Source of the DNA: Mycobacterium sp. MBM
GTDB lineage: Bacteria > Actinomycetota > Actinomycetes > Mycobacteriales > Mycobacteriaceae
DNA length: 64,000 nt
Reading direction: 5' to 3'
NCBI GenBank assembly: GCA_021648845.1
Contig: JAKJHY010000008.1
Coordinates: forward strand, 124,001 to 188,000
In this document: positions 38,234 through 49,131 of the stretch, one piece after another
How positions within the stretch are numbered: position 1 is the stretch's first letter
Layout of the letters: each line of letters starts with the position of its first letter
Position numbers and translations under genes: made by a program
Notes under the pieces: generated by a model
Told to the model about the DNA's origin: nothing
What the model saw: only the letters and a program-made list of their open reading frames with translations
The model's database searches: none

Positions 38234-39037
38234 GTGCTAGACACCGAACCCACGCGCCAGCTGCCACCGGAGATCTACCGGCGCCGCAGAGCGCTGGCCA
38301 TAGGTGTCGCCGTCCTCGTCATCGCCATTGTCGCCGCCATCGTGGCCGTCGTGGTGTCCAACAGCACCGGATCCGACGCCGCCCCGGCCGAGCAGACCGC
38401 CGACACCCAGGCCGCGCCGCCCCCGCCCACCCCGTTGCCGGGCGAGGAACCCGGGGTCAAGACACCCGTCGTTCCGCCGGCCGCCCAGGCGCCGGCGCCG
38501 GTGCCGACACCGGTCACGGCCGTGGTACCGCCACCGGTGCTGCAGGAGGGCGATGACTGCCCCGACTCCACCCTGGCGGTCAAGGGCATCACGAGCGCGC
38601 CGGACTATGTGATGGGCGATCAGCCGAAGTTCACCATGGTGGTCACCAACATCGGGCTGGTCGCCTGCAAGCGCGATGTCGGCGCCGCCGTGCTGGCCGC
38701 CTACGTCTACTCCCTGGACAACAAGCGGCTGTGGTCGAACCTGGATTGCGCCCCCTCCAACGAGACACTGGTCAAGACGTTCAATCCGGGCGAGCAGGTC
38801 ACCACGGAGGTCACCTGGACCGGCATGGATTCGGCGCCGAACTGCCCGCTCCCGCGGCAGCCGATCGGGCCGGGCACGTACAACCTGCTGGTCCAGCTCG
38901 GTAACCTGCGTTCGGCTTCGGTGCCGTTCGTGCTGGCCGAGGCTGCGCCCGCACCGCCGGCCGACGCCCCGCCGCCGGCCGATGCCCCGGCGCCGGAAAC
39001 CGCGCCGCATGAGGGTGACGGGCAGGCCCCGGGCTGA
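38234..39037 (+). CDS. membrane-anchored extracytoplasmic protein with Pro-rich linker
   Basis: 267 residues. An N-terminal membrane anchor (about 20-42, ALAIGVAVLVIAIVAAIVAV) is followed by a Pro/Ala linker. A compact domain (about 105-235) has four cysteines (DDCPDS, LVACKRD, LDCAPS, PNCPLP), perhaps two disulfides outside the membrane. A Pro-rich tail ends the protein. Its position between canB and disA matches the conserved membrane protein at that locus in M. tuberculosis; the function is unknown. Confidence 0.8.
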   Translation: MLDTEPTRQLPPEIYRRRRALAIGVAVLVIAIVAAIVAVVVSNSTGSDAAPAEQTADTQAAPPPPTPLPGEEPGVKTPVVPPAAQAPAPVPTPVTAVVPPPVLQEGDDCPDSTLAVKGITSAPDYVMGDQPKFTMVVTNIGLVACKRDVGAAVLAAYVYSLDNKRLWSNLDCAPSNETLVKTFNPGEQVTTEVTWTGMDSAPNCPLPRQPIGPGTYNLLVQLGNLRSASVPFVLAEAAPAPPADAPPPADAPAPETAPHEGDGQAPG

Positions 39038-39044
39038 CCGGCTC

Positions 39045-40157
39045 TCAGGCCAGCTGATCGGCGATCGTCGACTCGGCCAGCTGGGACAGGCCCTCCCTGA
39101 TGTGCCGGGCCCACATCGAGCCGATACCGTCCACCGATTGCAGATCGGTGGCGCTGGCCGCGAGCACACCCTGCAAGGAGCCGAAGGACCGGACCAGCAG
39201 GTCGACGTGGGCGAACTGCAGTCTCGGAATGCCCGCCATCGCCCGGTAGCCACGTGAGCTCAGCGCGGAGTCCTGCGCATCCAGCGTCGACGGATAGCCG
39301 AAAACCCGTGCCAGCGCGGTGAAGTCGAGCAGTTCGTTGTCCGAGAGCGTGTCCAGTTCCTCCAGGGTCGCGCTGACCTGCGCGGCACTCGGTGGATCCG
39401 GATTGGCGTGGTAGTCGCGCACGATGAGCTCGCGGGCGGTGTCGTTGCCGCCGACGAGTTCTTCCAGTTGCAGTTTGAGCTGACGGCCGTCGGTGCCCAG
39501 TTCGACCACATCGGCGTCGATCTCAAGGCTGATCCGCCGCACCATCTCGAGGCGCTGGGCCACCGTCATCACGTCCCGCAACGTCACGAAGTCCTCGATC
39601 TCGGCGGTGGAGAGCTGCCGGTTGACCTCGTCGAGCCGGGACTTGTAGCGCTCCAGGGTGGCGATGGTCTGGTTGGCCCGGGACAGGATGGTCGGGGTGT
39701 CGGGTACCACGTGCCGCTCCCCGGCGGCGTACACCGTGACGATGCTCATCGAGTGGCTGACCGAGATGACCGGGTAGCCGGTCTGCACCGCGGCGCGTTC
39801 CGCGGAGCGGTGCCGGGTGCCGGATTCATCGGTCGGGATGGAGGGATCCGGCACCAACTGCACGTTGGCCTTCAGGATCCGGGCACCGTCGCTGGAGAGC
39901 ACCACCGCGCCGTCCATCTTGGACAGCTCACGCAGCTTGGTGGGGGCGTAGCGGACGTCGAGGTTGAAGCCGCCGTCACAGATGGCCTCGACGCTGTCGT
40001 CGTAGCCGAGCACGATCAGCGCGCCGGTGCGGCCCCGCAGGATTCGTTCCAGACCGTCCCGCAGATCGGTGCCCGGTGCCAGCCGGCCGAGCGTCTCACG
40101 CAGGGTGGGGCGCGCCAAATGCACCACGCTGCGGTTGCCTCGGGACTTCACCGCCAT
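39045..40157 (-). CDS. disA: diadenylate cyclase DisA
   Basis: 370 residues. The DAC domain has the DGA ([11 protein letters not shown]) and RHR ([11 protein letters not shown]) catalytic motifs, giving c-di-AMP from two ATP. A helical spine and a C-terminal HhH domain ([15 protein letters not shown]) scan DNA. The ATG at 40157 has AGGAGG four bases upstream. It is eight bases downstream of radA, and RadA is a known partner and regulator of DisA in mycobacteria. Confidence 0.95.
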   Translation of the reverse strand: MAVKSRGNRSVVHLARPTLRETLGRLAPGTDLRDGLERILRGRTGALIVLGYDDSVEAICDGGFNLDVRYAPTKLRELSKMDGAVVLSSDGARILKANVQLVPDPSIPTDESGTRHRSAERAAVQTGYPVISVSHSMSIVTVYAAGERHVVPDTPTILSRANQTIATLERYKSRLDEVNRQLSTAEIEDFVTLRDVMTVAQRLEMVRRISLEIDADVVELGTDGRQLKLQLEELVGGNDTARELIVRDYHANPDPPSAAQVSATLEELDTLSDNELLDFTALARVFGYPSTLDAQDSALSSRGYRAMAGIPRLQFAHVDLLVRSFGSLQGVLAASATDLQSVDGIGSMWARHIREGLSQLAESTIADQLA

Positions 40158-40165
40158 CGCGCCTC

Positions 40166-41563
40166 CTAGGATCGGCCGCCATTGTTGTCGATCGAGCGCA
40201 GAGCCCGCAACGCCATGCCGATGTTGTCCGCGGTGGTCAGCCGCAGTCCGGCCGGCACATCCTTGACCCCCGGCGGCACGATGGCGTCGGTGAAGCCCAG
40301 CCGGGCCGCCTCGGCGAGCCGGCGGTCCATCCCGTTGACCCGGCGCAGATCCCCGGCCAGACCCACCTCGCCGATCGCGATGGCGGTGGCCGGCAGTGCG
40401 ACGTCGATATAGGCCGATCCGATCGCCATCGCCACCGCGAGGTCGGCGGACGGATCGGTGAGCCGCATGCCGCCGACGGTGGACAGGTAGATATCGTGCC
40501 GCCCGACCGGTAGGTGGGCGCGTTTCTCCAGCACCGCGGTGATCATTGCGGCGCGTGCGGAGTCGATACCGCTGACCGCGCGGCGCGGGTTGGTGGCCGG
40601 TTCCGCCCCGATCAGGGCTTGCACCTCGCCGATCATCGGACGTTTGCCGTCCAGCGTGACGGTGATCGCGGTGCCCGACACCGGGGTGGGGCGCTGATCC
40701 AGGAACAGCCCGGACGGGTCCGCGACGCATTCGATCCCGCTGTCGTGCAACAGGAAACAGCCGACCTCGTCGGCGGCGCCGAAGCGGTTCTTCACCCCGC
40801 GCACCATCCGCAGCGCGGACGCCCGGTCGCCCTCGAAGTGCAGCACCACGTCCACGAGATGCTCCAGGGAACGTGGCCCGGCGATGGCGCCGTCCTTGGT
40901 GACATGACCGACCAGCAGCACCGCGACGCCGTCGGCGGCGCGGGCCATCTTGGCGTACGAGGTCAACGCCGTGGTGACCGCGCGCACCTGGGTGACGCCG
41001 CCGGTGACACCGTCGGCCTCGGTGCTGGACATGGTCTGCACCGAGTCGACCACCACCAGCGTGGGCTTGACCTGTTCGATATGCCCGAGTGCGGTCTGTA
41101 GGTCCGATTCGGCGGCCAGGTACATCTGCTCGTGGGTACATCCGGTGCGTTCGGCCCGCAGCCGGATCTGCCCGGCCGACTCCTCGCCGGACAGGTAGAG
41201 CGCCCGCCGTCCACGGCTGGCCCAGCGATGGGCCACCTCGAGCAGCAGGGTGGACTTCCCGACGCCGGGGTCACCGGCCAGCAGTGTCACCGAACCCGGC
41301 ACCAGGCCGCCGCCCAGCACCCTGTCCAGCTCGCTGACCCCGGTGGGGAAGTGTCGGGTGACTCCCGGGTCGATCGTGGTGATCGGTACCGCGGGAGAGG
41401 ACGGGGCGACGGCACGCCGGGTGGCACTGCCGTTCAGCGCCGTGAGCGCGACGACTTCGTCGACGGTGCCCCAGGTGCCGCAGTCCGGGCAGCGCCCGAC
41501 CCATTTGGGCGTGACATGACTGCATTCCGAGCACCGGTATTGCGAACGTACTTTCGAAGCCAC
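40166..41563 (-). CDS. radA: DNA repair protein RadA (Sms)
   Basis: 465 residues. An N-terminal C4 zinc finger ([18 protein letters not shown], about 11-28) precedes the RecA-like core with Walker [10 protein letters not shown] (about 97) and the RadA-specific KNRFG motif (about 262). A Lon-like C-terminal domain follows. It promotes branch migration in recombination. It is cotranscribed with disA. Confidence 0.96.
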   Translation of the reverse strand: MASKVRSQYRCSECSHVTPKWVGRCPDCGTWGTVDEVVALTALNGSATRRAVAPSSPAVPITTIDPGVTRHFPTGVSELDRVLGGGLVPGSVTLLAGDPGVGKSTLLLEVAHRWASRGRRALYLSGEESAGQIRLRAERTGCTHEQMYLAAESDLQTALGHIEQVKPTLVVVDSVQTMSSTEADGVTGGVTQVRAVTTALTSYAKMARAADGVAVLLVGHVTKDGAIAGPRSLEHLVDVVLHFEGDRASALRMVRGVKNRFGAADEVGCFLLHDSGIECVADPSGLFLDQRPTPVSGTAITVTLDGKRPMIGEVQALIGAEPATNPRRAVSGIDSARAAMITAVLEKRAHLPVGRHDIYLSTVGGMRLTDPSADLAVAMAIGSAYIDVALPATAIAIGEVGLAGDLRRVNGMDRRLAEAARLGFTDAIVPPGVKDVPAGLRLTTADNIGMALRALRSIDNNGGRS

Positions 41564-41602
41564 GAGGTGACGGTAACCGTCGCCCCTGACAGATCGTCAG
41601 AT

Positions 41603-42187
41603 TCAGTGCCCGCCGGCTTCGCCGTGTCCACCGCCGACGACGGGCTCGCCGTCGCGGCGCGCCACCTCGCCGGCCGAGATCGGCACGGTGAAGGTGGTCG
41701 AGCCGGCGCGCTCGAAGGTGAAGGTGAAATCGTAGGTGAGCCCGTTGGAGATCGGCTCGGTCAGTGCGACCGTGGCGTCGACGCTGTTCTCGCGCTCGAT
41801 GGAGCCCAGCGCGTCGATACCGTCGGGATCGCCGACCAGCAGCAGGCCGTTGGCGGGGATCTCGGAGTCACCGGAGATGGTCACCGTGCCGACGTCGGAG
41901 GTGATCGACACCAGCCTGTCGGCGACGTCCGGGGAGTTGTTGGCGGCGGCGAAGATCAGCTCGACATCGGTGCCCGGCTCGACATAGTCGGTGGTCTGCG
42001 GTGCGCGCAGGAATACGTTGCGCAGCGCGATGCTGCCGACGGTGTCGACCGTGCCGTTGACGGCCGGTTGCTGGTTCGCGCTCTGGGACACCTGACCGGC
42101 GCTGCAGCCGGTGAGGGCGAGGCCGGCGATCAGGGCGCCGGCGGCCAGTCGGGCCGCGCGCACGTTGGAGCGGTTCACTGCGACCAC
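41603..42187 (-). CDS. lpqE: lipoprotein LpqE
   Basis: 194 residues from the GTG at 42187, which has GGAGG five bases upstream; a GTG three codons later (42178) gives the [11 protein letters not shown] start seen in homologues. The signal peptide ends in the lipobox ALTGC (about residue 28). The mature domain ([16 protein letters not shown] ... [18 protein letters not shown]) is a beta-rich copper-chaperone-like or DUF461-type fold. The role in mycobacteria is unclear. It lies between radA and the divergent carD. Confidence 0.85.
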   Translation of the reverse strand: MVAVNRSNVRAARLAAGALIAGLALTGCSAGQVSQSANQQPAVNGTVDTVGSIALRNVFLRAPQTTDYVEPGTDVELIFAAANNSPDVADRLVSITSDVGTVTISGDSEIPANGLLLVGDPDGIDALGSIERENSVDATVALTEPISNGLTYDFTFTFERAGSTTFTVPISAGEVARRDGEPVVGGGHGEAGGH

Positions 42188-42924
<737 letters not shown>

Positions 42925-42942
42925 CTGTCACGAAGCGACGAT

Positions 42943-43422
42943 GTGACAGATCTGCGCGTCGGTCTGGGGACCGATGTTCATCCCATCGAGGCCGGGCGAC
43001 CGTGTTGGTTACTCTGCCTGTTGTTCGACGAGGCCGACGGCTGCGCCGGTCATTCGGACGGCGATGTCGGTGCGCATGCGCTCTGTGATGCGCTGCTGAG
43101 CGCGGCAGGCCTCGGCGACCTCGGTGCCGTGTTCGGCACCGATCAACCCCAATGGCACGGCGTGGGCGGAGCGGACATGCTCCGCCACGTCCACGGCCTG
43201 CTGGCCGAAGCGGGTTTCCGGGTCAGCAACGCCGCGGTTCAGGTGATCGGCAACCGGCCCAAGATCGGGCCGCGTCGAACCGAGGCGCAGCAGCTGCTCT
43301 CGGAGCTGCTCGGCGCGCCGGTGTCGGTGTCGGCCACCACCACCGACGGGCTCGGCCTGACCGGTCGCGGCGAGGGTTTGGCGGCCGTCGCGACCGCGCT
43401 GGTGGTCGGTCCGCAGCGGTAA
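42943..43422 (+). CDS. ispF: 2-C-methyl-D-erythritol 2,4-cyclodiphosphate synthase
   Basis: 159 residues from a GTG start. The metal site DVHPI (Asp/His, about 10-14), GHSDGDV and the C-terminal [17 protein letters not shown] are intact. It makes the cyclic intermediate of the MEP isoprenoid pathway. The usual upstream partner ispD is missing here; see findings. No good ribosome site precedes the GTG, so coupling to carD translation may be weak. Confidence 0.94.
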   Translation: MTDLRVGLGTDVHPIEAGRPCWLLCLLFDEADGCAGHSDGDVGAHALCDALLSAAGLGDLGAVFGTDQPQWHGVGGADMLRHVHGLLAEAGFRVSNAAVQVIGNRPKIGPRRTEAQQLLSELLGAPVSVSATTTDGLGLTGRGEGLAAVATALVVGPQR

Positions 43423-43473
43423 CGCCACGAGGCTGGTGCGGCCGGCGCCGGAAGGCCGGTAAGCTGGCCCGTC

Positions 43474-44961
43474 GTGACTGGACTGCGGCTTTACGACACG
43501 ATGGCGGGAGCCGTTCGTGACTTCGTGCCGTTGCGCCCCGGCCACGCCTCGATCTATCTGTGCGGCGCCACCGTGCAGGGGCTGCCCCATATCGGGCATG
43601 TGCGCAGCGGTGTGGCCTTCGACGTGTTGCGGCGGTGGCTGACCGCCAACGGCTATGACGTGGCCTTCATCCGCAACGTCACCGATATCGACGACAAGAT
43701 CCTGAACAAGGCCGCCGATGCCGGCCGGCCCTGGTGGGAGTGGGCGGCGACCTACGAGCGCGCTTTCACCGCCGCCTACGAGGCGCTGGGGGTCCTGCCG
43801 CCGTCGGCGGAGCCGCGGGCCACCGGGCACATCACCCAGATGGTGGAACTGATCGAGCGGATGATCGAGCGTGGCCACGCCTATCAGGGCGGCGGTGACG
43901 TCTATTTCGACGTGCTCAGCCTGCCCGAGTACGGCAAGCTCTCCGGGCACCGCATCGACGACGTGCACCAGGGCGAGGGAGTGGCGACCGGCAAGCGCGA
44001 TCCCCGCGACTTCACGCTGTGGAAGAGCGCGAAGCCCGGCGAACCGTCGTGGCCCACCCCGTGGGGCCCCGGACGTCCCGGCTGGCACACCGAGTGCGTG
44101 GCCATGTGCGAGGCCTACCTGGGTGCCGAGTTCGACATCCACGCCGGCGGGATGGATCTGGTGTTCCCGCACCACGAGAATGAGATCGCCCAGGCCGAGG
44201 CGGCCGGCGACGGTTTCGCCCGGTACTGGCTGCACAACGGCTGGGTCACCATGGGCGGCGAGAAGATGAGCAAGTCGCTGGGTAATGTGCTGTCGATTCC
44301 GGCTGTGCTGCAACGGGTTCGGGCTGCCGAGCTGCGTTACTACCTGGGCAGCGCACACTACCGCTCGATGCTCGAGTTCTCCGAGAACGCGTTGACCGAC
44401 GCCGCGAAGGCATACACCGGTATCGAGGATTTCCTGCATCGGGTGCGCAACCGGGTGGGCGCCGTGCAGACCGGTACCTGGACCGACAAGTTCGCCGCGG
44501 CGCTGGACGACGACCTGGCGGTGCCGATCGCCCTGGCCGAGGTGCATACCGCCCGTGCCGAGGGGAACCGGGCGCTCGACGCCGGCGACCACGACGGCGC
44601 GATGGCCGCCGCCCAGTCGATCCGAGCGATGATGGACATCCTCGGCTGCGACCCACTCGACGAACGCTGGGAGTCCCGCGACGAGACATCGGCGGCGCTG
44701 GCCGCGGTGGACGAGCTGGTGCACTGGGCACTGGCGGGGCGGGCGGAGGCCCGCCAGAAGCGTGACTGGGCCGCCGCCGACGCCATCCGGGACCGGCTCA
44801 AGGCAGCCGGCATCGAGGTCACCGATACCGCCGACGGGCCGCAGTGGTCGCTGGTCGAGGCGGATCGCCAGGGCGAGCGCAGCGACGGGAAAATCGGCCA
44901 GGGCGAGCGAAGCGACGGGAAAATCGGCCAGGGCGAGCGAAGCGACGGGAACAACAACTGA
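43474..44961 (+). CDS. cysS: cysteinyl-tRNA synthetase with repetitive C-terminal tail
   Basis: 495 residues. The class I signatures are PHIGHVRSG (about 38) and KMSKSLGN (about 265), and zinc ligands include CGATVQG and HHENE. The catalytic and DALR-type domains look complete by about residue 465. The last 30 residues are three copies of a ten-residue repeat ([10 protein letters not shown] and variants) ending in Asn-Asn-Asn. They are encoded by a 30-bp tandem repeat at about 44870-44957 and have no counterpart in the family. The stop shares a base with the rlmB ATG. Confidence 0.94.
   Translation: MTGLRLYDTMAGAVRDFVPLRPGHASIYLCGATVQGLPHIGHVRSGVAFDVLRRWLTANGYDVAFIRNVTDIDDKILNKAADAGRPWWEWAATYERAFTAAYEALGVLPPSAEPRATGHITQMVELIERMIERGHAYQGGGDVYFDVLSLPEYGKLSGHRIDDVHQGEGVATGKRDPRDFTLWKSAKPGEPSWPTPWGPGRPGWHTECVAMCEAYLGAEFDIHAGGMDLVFPHHENEIAQAEAAGDGFARYWLHNGWVTMGGEKMSKSLGNVLSIPAVLQRVRAAELRYYLGSAHYRSMLEFSENALTDAAKAYTGIEDFLHRVRNRVGAVQTGTWTDKFAAALDDDLAVPIALAEVHTARAEGNRALDAGDHDGAMAAAQSIRAMMDILGCDPLDERWESRDETSAALAAVDELVHWALAGRAEARQKRDWAAADAIRDRLKAAGIEVTDTADGPQWSLVEADRQGERSDGKIGQGERSDGKIGQGERSDGNNN
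44868..44957 (+). repeat. 30-bp tandem repeat at the 3' end of cysS
   Basis: Three near-identical copies of a unit centred on GGGCGAGCGAAGCGACGGG (first copy has GCGCAGCGAC) lie head to tail in the reading frame. The same GCGAAGCGACGGG core occurs at about 35363-35376. It looks like a dispersed mycobacterial intergenic element that entered the gene end and multiplied. Confidence 0.85.
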
Positions 44962-45902
44962 TGGCCGGAAATTCACAGCGCCGCGGCGCTGTCCGTAAAG
45001 AGGGCACCAAGAAGGGGCCCACCGTTGGCTCCGGCGGGGTACGTCGGCGCGGACTGGAAGGCAAGAAGGCGACGCCGGCGGCCAAGGACCGCCCGCACCA
45101 CCCGGCGGCCAAGAAGGCCGCCAAGGCGGCGCGGGCCGCCCAGGGCCGGCACCGCAAGACCGATGAGACCGAGGTCGTGCTCGGACGCAACCCGGTGGTG
45201 GAATGCCTGCGGGCCGGGGTGCCCGCGACCGCCCTGTGGGTGATGCTCGGGGTGGACGCCGACGAGCGGATCACCGAATCCGTGCAACGCGCCGCGGATA
45301 CCGGTATCTCGATCCTGGAGGTGCAGAAGCACGACCTGGACCGCATCGCCAGCAACGGCCTGCACCAGGGTCTCGCCCTGCAGGTCCCGCCCTACACCTA
45401 CACCCATCCCGATGACCTGCTCAAGGCCGCCCAGCGCGATAGCGTGCCGGCCCTGCTGGTGGCGTTGGACAATATCTCCGACCCGCGCAACCTCGGTGCC
45501 ATCGTGCGCTCCACGGCGGCCTTCGGCGGGCACGGTGTCGTCATCCCGCAGCGTCGCTCGGCATCGGTCACCGCGGTGGCGTGGCGTACCAGCGCCGGTG
45601 CGGCGGCGCGCCTTCCGGTGTCGCGGGCGACGAATCTGAACCGCACCCTGAACAGCTGGTCGGACGCCGGTCTGCAGATCGTCGGGCTGGACGCCAAGGG
45701 CGACACCGAGCTCGACGATCTGGACGCCACCGGGCCGATGGTGGTCGTGGTCGGCTCGGAGGGCAAGGGGCTGTCCCGGCTGGTGCGGGAGAACTGTGAC
45801 GCCATCGTCTCGATACCGATGGCCGGGCCGACCGAATCGCTGAACGCCTCGGTGGCGGCCGGGGTGGTGCTCGCCGAGATCGCTCGCCAGCGTCGCAGCT
45901 AG
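44961..45902 (+). CDS. rlmB: 23S rRNA (guanosine 2'-O)-methyltransferase, SpoU family
   Basis: 313 residues. A basic, Lys/Arg-rich disordered N-terminus (about 1-65) precedes the substrate-binding domain and the knotted SPOUT domain. SPOUT motifs: [20 protein letters not shown] (about 167), [12 protein letters not shown] (about 260) and [17 protein letters not shown] (about 285). It probably 2'-O-methylates a 23S rRNA guanosine; the exact target cannot be read here. Confidence 0.92.
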   Translation: MAGNSQRRGAVRKEGTKKGPTVGSGGVRRRGLEGKKATPAAKDRPHHPAAKKAAKAARAAQGRHRKTDETEVVLGRNPVVECLRAGVPATALWVMLGVDADERITESVQRAADTGISILEVQKHDLDRIASNGLHQGLALQVPPYTYTHPDDLLKAAQRDSVPALLVALDNISDPRNLGAIVRSTAAFGGHGVVIPQRRSASVTAVAWRTSAGAAARLPVSRATNLNRTLNSWSDAGLQIVGLDAKGDTELDDLDATGPMVVVVGSEGKGLSRLVRENCDAIVSIPMAGPTESLNASVAAGVVLAEIARQRRS

Positions 45903-45990
45903 CAAACCCGAATACCGCGTTCTGGCCACGCGGGCCACACTGTGGGGACTATCGTCGACGAATCCGCCCAGTGCAGTCCGAGGATGTGCC

Positions 45991-46833
45991 ATGAGTACTC
46001 CTGCGCAACGCGCCGCCCAGTTGGCCCTTGTTGCCCGGCTGAGATCGTCCTACCCGGAACTGCCGGACGCACCGCCACCTGACCTGCTCGACCACCAGCG
46101 CATCGCCGCCTATCTCAAACCGGTTCACGATGTGGGCGGTGAGCCGGACACCCCGATGGCTTACGAGAACAAGCAGTACGAGGCGTGGGAAGAACTGACC
46201 TACGTGATCTGCGAGGTGCTGGCCTGGCGCGGTATCTGGCTGTCCGAAGAGCGGCGCCGGATCGGCAACGTCGACGTCGGCCGTGCCGAATATCTTGGCC
46301 TGCCGTACTACGGGCGCTGGTTGTTGTCGGTGGCGCGCGTCCTGGTGGAAAAGCACCACATCGGGCTGACCGAGCTGACGGAACGGATGGCCGAGGTCAA
46401 GGGCCGCTACGCGGGCGGACTGAACGGTCGCACGATCGAGGCGGCACCGAGGTTCGAGGGTGATGGATCCGGCGTCACGCGTAACAGCCACCATCTGCAC
46501 GCGGTCGGCAAGGGCGATCCGCAGGTGTATGCCGGCCAAGCCGGACCTCCCGTGTTCGGGGTCGGCGATCGGGTGGTGGTCCGTGACGAGCTGCCGGTGC
46601 TGTTCTACACCCGCACACCCGAATACGTCCGCGGTGCCACCGGCGAGATCGCCGCGGTGGCCTACGAGAGCCCGGCTGCCGAGGACGAGACTTGGGATCG
46701 TCCCGACGCGACGCCGGAATGGTTCTACGTGGTGCGCTTCACAATGGCCCAGCTGTGGCACGGCTACACCGGCACCGCCACCGACACGTTGCAGACCGAG
46801 ATTCCCGAACACTGGCTCAGAGCAGCCGGTTGA
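45991..46833 (+). CDS. nitrile hydratase-family beta subunit
   Basis: 280 residues. After a unique about 35-residue N-terminal part the family pattern begins with HDVGG (about 49) and the helical ENKQYEAWEELTYVICEVLAWRGIW. It goes on through EYLGLPYYGRWL to the SH3-like C-terminal domain (FGVGDRVVVRD, YTRTPEYVRGATGEI). Beta subunits pair with the metal-binding alpha subunit. The gene comes first in the cluster, the order seen in cobalt-type enzymes. Nitrile hydratase and thiocyanate hydrolase cannot be separated from sequence alone here. Confidence 0.83.
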   Translation: MSTPAQRAAQLALVARLRSSYPELPDAPPPDLLDHQRIAAYLKPVHDVGGEPDTPMAYENKQYEAWEELTYVICEVLAWRGIWLSEERRRIGNVDVGRAEYLGLPYYGRWLLSVARVLVEKHHIGLTELTERMAEVKGRYAGGLNGRTIEAAPRFEGDGSGVTRNSHHLHAVGKGDPQVYAGQAGPPVFGVGDRVVVRDELPVLFYTRTPEYVRGATGEIAAVAYESPAAEDETWDRPDATPEWFYVVRFTMAQLWHGYTGTATDTLQTEIPEHWLRAAG

Positions 46834-46855
46834 CCTGTGCGAGAGGGGGTTCCAC

Positions 46856-47560
46856 ATGACCGACCATGACCATGACCGCACCGTCGCGCCGATGGTGGAC
46901 GAGATCACCGATTTCGAGGTGCTCGAGGTCGCGCTGCGCGAGCTGTGCATCGAGAAGGGCATCTTCACCGCCGCCGAGCACCGCCGCTTCACCGAGTTCG
47001 CCGAGCAGATCGGCCCGACACCGGCCGCGCACCTGGTGGCGCGGGCCTGGCTGGATCCCGAGTTCAAGGCGCTCGCCCTGGCCGAACCGATGTCGGCGAG
47101 CAAGGCGGTCGGCGTCGACTGGATGGAACCCACCGGGTTCGGCACGCCGAGCGATTTCACCGCCTTTGAGATCCTGGAAGACACCCCGAACCTGCACCAC
47201 GTGATCGTCTGTGCGTTGTGTTCGTGCTATCCCCGCCCCATCCTTGGCAACTCCCCGGAGTGGTACCGCACTCCGAATTACCGTCGACGACTGGTGCGTT
47301 GGCCCCGGCAGGTGCTCGCCGAATTCGGTCTCTACCTGCCCGATGACGTCGACGTGCGGGTACAGGACTCGAACCAGAAGCACCGCTTCATGGTGCTGCC
47401 GATCCGCCCGGCCGGCACCGAGGGCTGGACCGAGGATCAACTGGCCGAGATCGTCACACGGGACTGCCTGATCGGCGTCGCGCTGCCCAAGGCGGGTGTG
47501 ACGGCCAACGTCATCACCGAGACACGTCCAGCCGTGCACCCCATCCCGGACCGGTCGTGA
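46856..47560 (+). CDS. nitrile hydratase-family alpha subunit (metal-binding)
   Basis: 234 residues. The metal-binding claw motif is VCALCSCYP (about 119-127), where two of the cysteines are oxidised to sulfinate and sulfenate in active enzymes and hold Co or Fe. The rest (ARAWLDPEFKALALAEP, NTPNLHH-type block, AEFGLYLPDDVDVRVQDS, TRDCLIG) matches alpha subunits closely. The claw's Ala takes the place of the Thr or Ser typical of Co and Fe enzymes, so the metal is not certain. GAGAGGGGG precedes the ATG, and the stop overlaps the third gene. Confidence 0.87.
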   Translation: MTDHDHDRTVAPMVDEITDFEVLEVALRELCIEKGIFTAAEHRRFTEFAEQIGPTPAAHLVARAWLDPEFKALALAEPMSASKAVGVDWMEPTGFGTPSDFTAFEILEDTPNLHHVIVCALCSCYPRPILGNSPEWYRTPNYRRRLVRWPRQVLAEFGLYLPDDVDVRVQDSNQKHRFMVLPIRPAGTEGWTEDQLAEIVTRDCLIGVALPKAGVTANVITETRPAVHPIPDRS

Positions 47561-47898
47561 ACACGCCGATCGGGGCGCTGCAACGGATCGTCGAGCGCGA
47601 TCAGGTGTGGCCGCGGATGGCTGCCAAATACGGGGTCGAGAATCCGGTGCCGCCCTGGAAGAGCAGCCTGGACGGGCTGTGCGATGCCCTCGATGCCGCA
47701 TCCTGCGACACCGCGGTGCCGACGCTCCAGGAGCGCCGCGACGAGGAGGACACCCTCTCGGCGACCTTGTACGCCGGCCTGCCCTATCCGGAGAACCAAT
47801 TGATGGCGCTGGCACACTCGCTGGTGTCCCGCGGTGTCATCAGCGAGGCGGAACTGCAGGCGCGTCTCGCCGCGGTCCGTGCCCGACTGCAGTCCTGA
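47557..47898 (+). CDS. nitrile hydratase accessory / beta N-terminal-like protein
   Basis: 113 residues. The central and C-terminal part (PPWKSSLDGLCDAL, then YPENQLMALAHSLVSRGVIS with an EAELQARL helix) resembles the activator proteins and the N-terminal half of beta subunits, which are related. It probably inserts the metal or replaces a half-beta subunit, as in three-subunit thiocyanate hydrolase or toyocamycin nitrile hydratase. The GTG start overlaps the alpha-subunit stop by four bases. Confidence 0.7.
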   Translation: MNTPIGALQRIVERDQVWPRMAAKYGVENPVPPWKSSLDGLCDALDAASCDTAVPTLQERRDEEDTLSATLYAGLPYPENQLMALAHSLVSRGVISEAELQARLAAVRARLQS

Positions 47899-49131
47899 TC
47901 AGCCCCCGCGGGTGACGGCCCACAGCCCCAGTACCGCGGCAATCAGGGTCAGCGGTGTCGTACACAGCCCGACCAGGCTGAACTCGGTGAAGCGCGCCTT
48001 CAACCCGCCGCGGTGAACGACTGTGCGCCACAACAGGTTTGCCAGCGATCCGGGATAGCTGAGGTTCGGCCCGATGTTGACCCCGATCAGTACCGCCAGC
48101 ACGGCGGCCGGGCCCGCGGCGGACACCAGTGGCAGCAGCACCAGCACCGCCGGCAGGTTGTTGACGATATTGGACAGCGCCGCCCCGATCGCCGCGATGG
48201 TCAGCAGCGCCAGTAGGCCCTGCCCGTCGGGGATGATCCGGTGCATGGCCGATTCGAGCCCGTTGGCCATGACCGCGGCCACCACCACACCCAGGCACAG
48301 CACGAATGCCAGGAACGGAACATCCAGTGCCGCGGCGATCTTGGTGACGTGGGTGTGGCCCGTGATCAGACCGCGTAGCCCCAGGGCCAGTGCCCCGGCC
48401 AGCGCGGACCACGCCGGAGACAGTCCCACGGCCGAGGTCACGGCGAAACCGACCAGGGTCAACCCGACCACGACGAGTGCGAACACCGGCACATCCAGCG
48501 GCTCGTGGGTGCGGGCGCGCTGTGGTGTTACGGTCAGATCCTTGGCGAAAAACCAGCGCAGCAACAAGAATTCGACGACGACCGCCGCCAGCCAGGGCAG
48601 CGCCATGGTCGCGGTGAAATGCAGGAAGGTCAGGCCGGCCGCGCTGAACGCCAACAGGTTGGTCAGATTGGACACCGGCAGCAGCAGGGAAGCGGTGTTG
48701 GCCAGATGCGCGGTGGCGTAGGCGTGCGGACGGGCCGGTACCGCCAGCATCCGCGCCGTCGCGAGCACCACCGGCGTCAACAGCACCACGGTGGCATCCA
48801 GGCTCAACACCGCGGTCACCACTGCCGCAATCGTGAAAACCGAAGCAAGCAACCGAATTTGGCCGCCGGAGGTGGCACGTGCCATCAACACGCCTGCGGC
48901 GTGGAACAGCCCTTCGTCATCGCACAGCCGCGCGAGCACCAGTACCGCAGCCAGGAACCCGACCACCGGAGCCAGTTCGGATACCTCGTCGACGGCTTCG
49001 GGCCAGGACACCGCGCCGGAGCCGACCACCGCCGCGGCCGCGGCCACCCCGACGGGTGCCTGCAGTCGGGGACGAAACAGCGCGACACCGAGTACCGCGA
49101 CGAGGGCAGCGACGGAGAGGGTCAGATCCAT
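47899..49131 (-). CDS. ArsB/NhaD-type (SLC13-like) ion permease
   Basis: 410 residues with about eleven hydrophobic spans. The conserved halves show LDATVVLLTPVVLATAR with SNLTNLLAFSAAG in the first and SNIVNNLPAVLVLLPL with GVNIGPNLSYPGSLANLLWR in the second, the inverted-repeat signature of ion transporters of the ArsB type. Arsenite or another anion is the probable cargo; no arsenic regulator or reductase is adjacent, so substrate is open. Its start overlaps the metallo-hydrolase gene end by ten bases. Confidence 0.82.
   Translation of the reverse strand: MDLTLSVAALVAVLGVALFRPRLQAPVGVAAAAAVVGSGAVSWPEAVDEVSELAPVVGFLAAVLVLARLCDDEGLFHAAGVLMARATSGGQIRLLASVFTIAAVVTAVLSLDATVVLLTPVVLATARMLAVPARPHAYATAHLANTASLLLPVSNLTNLLAFSAAGLTFLHFTATMALPWLAAVVVEFLLLRWFFAKDLTVTPQRARTHEPLDVPVFALVVVGLTLVGFAVTSAVGLSPAWSALAGALALGLRGLITGHTHVTKIAAALDVPFLAFVLCLGVVVAAVMANGLESAMHRIIPDGQGLLALLTIAAIGAALSNIVNNLPAVLVLLPLVSAAGPAAVLAVLIGVNIGPNLSYPGSLANLLWRTVVHRGGLKARFTEFSLVGLCTTPLTLIAAVLGLWAVTRGG

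Noticed and set aside
44868..44957. CRISPR array
   Set aside because: The copies abut one another and lie in a reading frame; there are no spacers.
43009..44976. 655-codon minus-strand frame across ispF and cysS
   Set aside because: Antisense to two clear genes; its repetitive N-terminus merely mirrors the cysS repeats.
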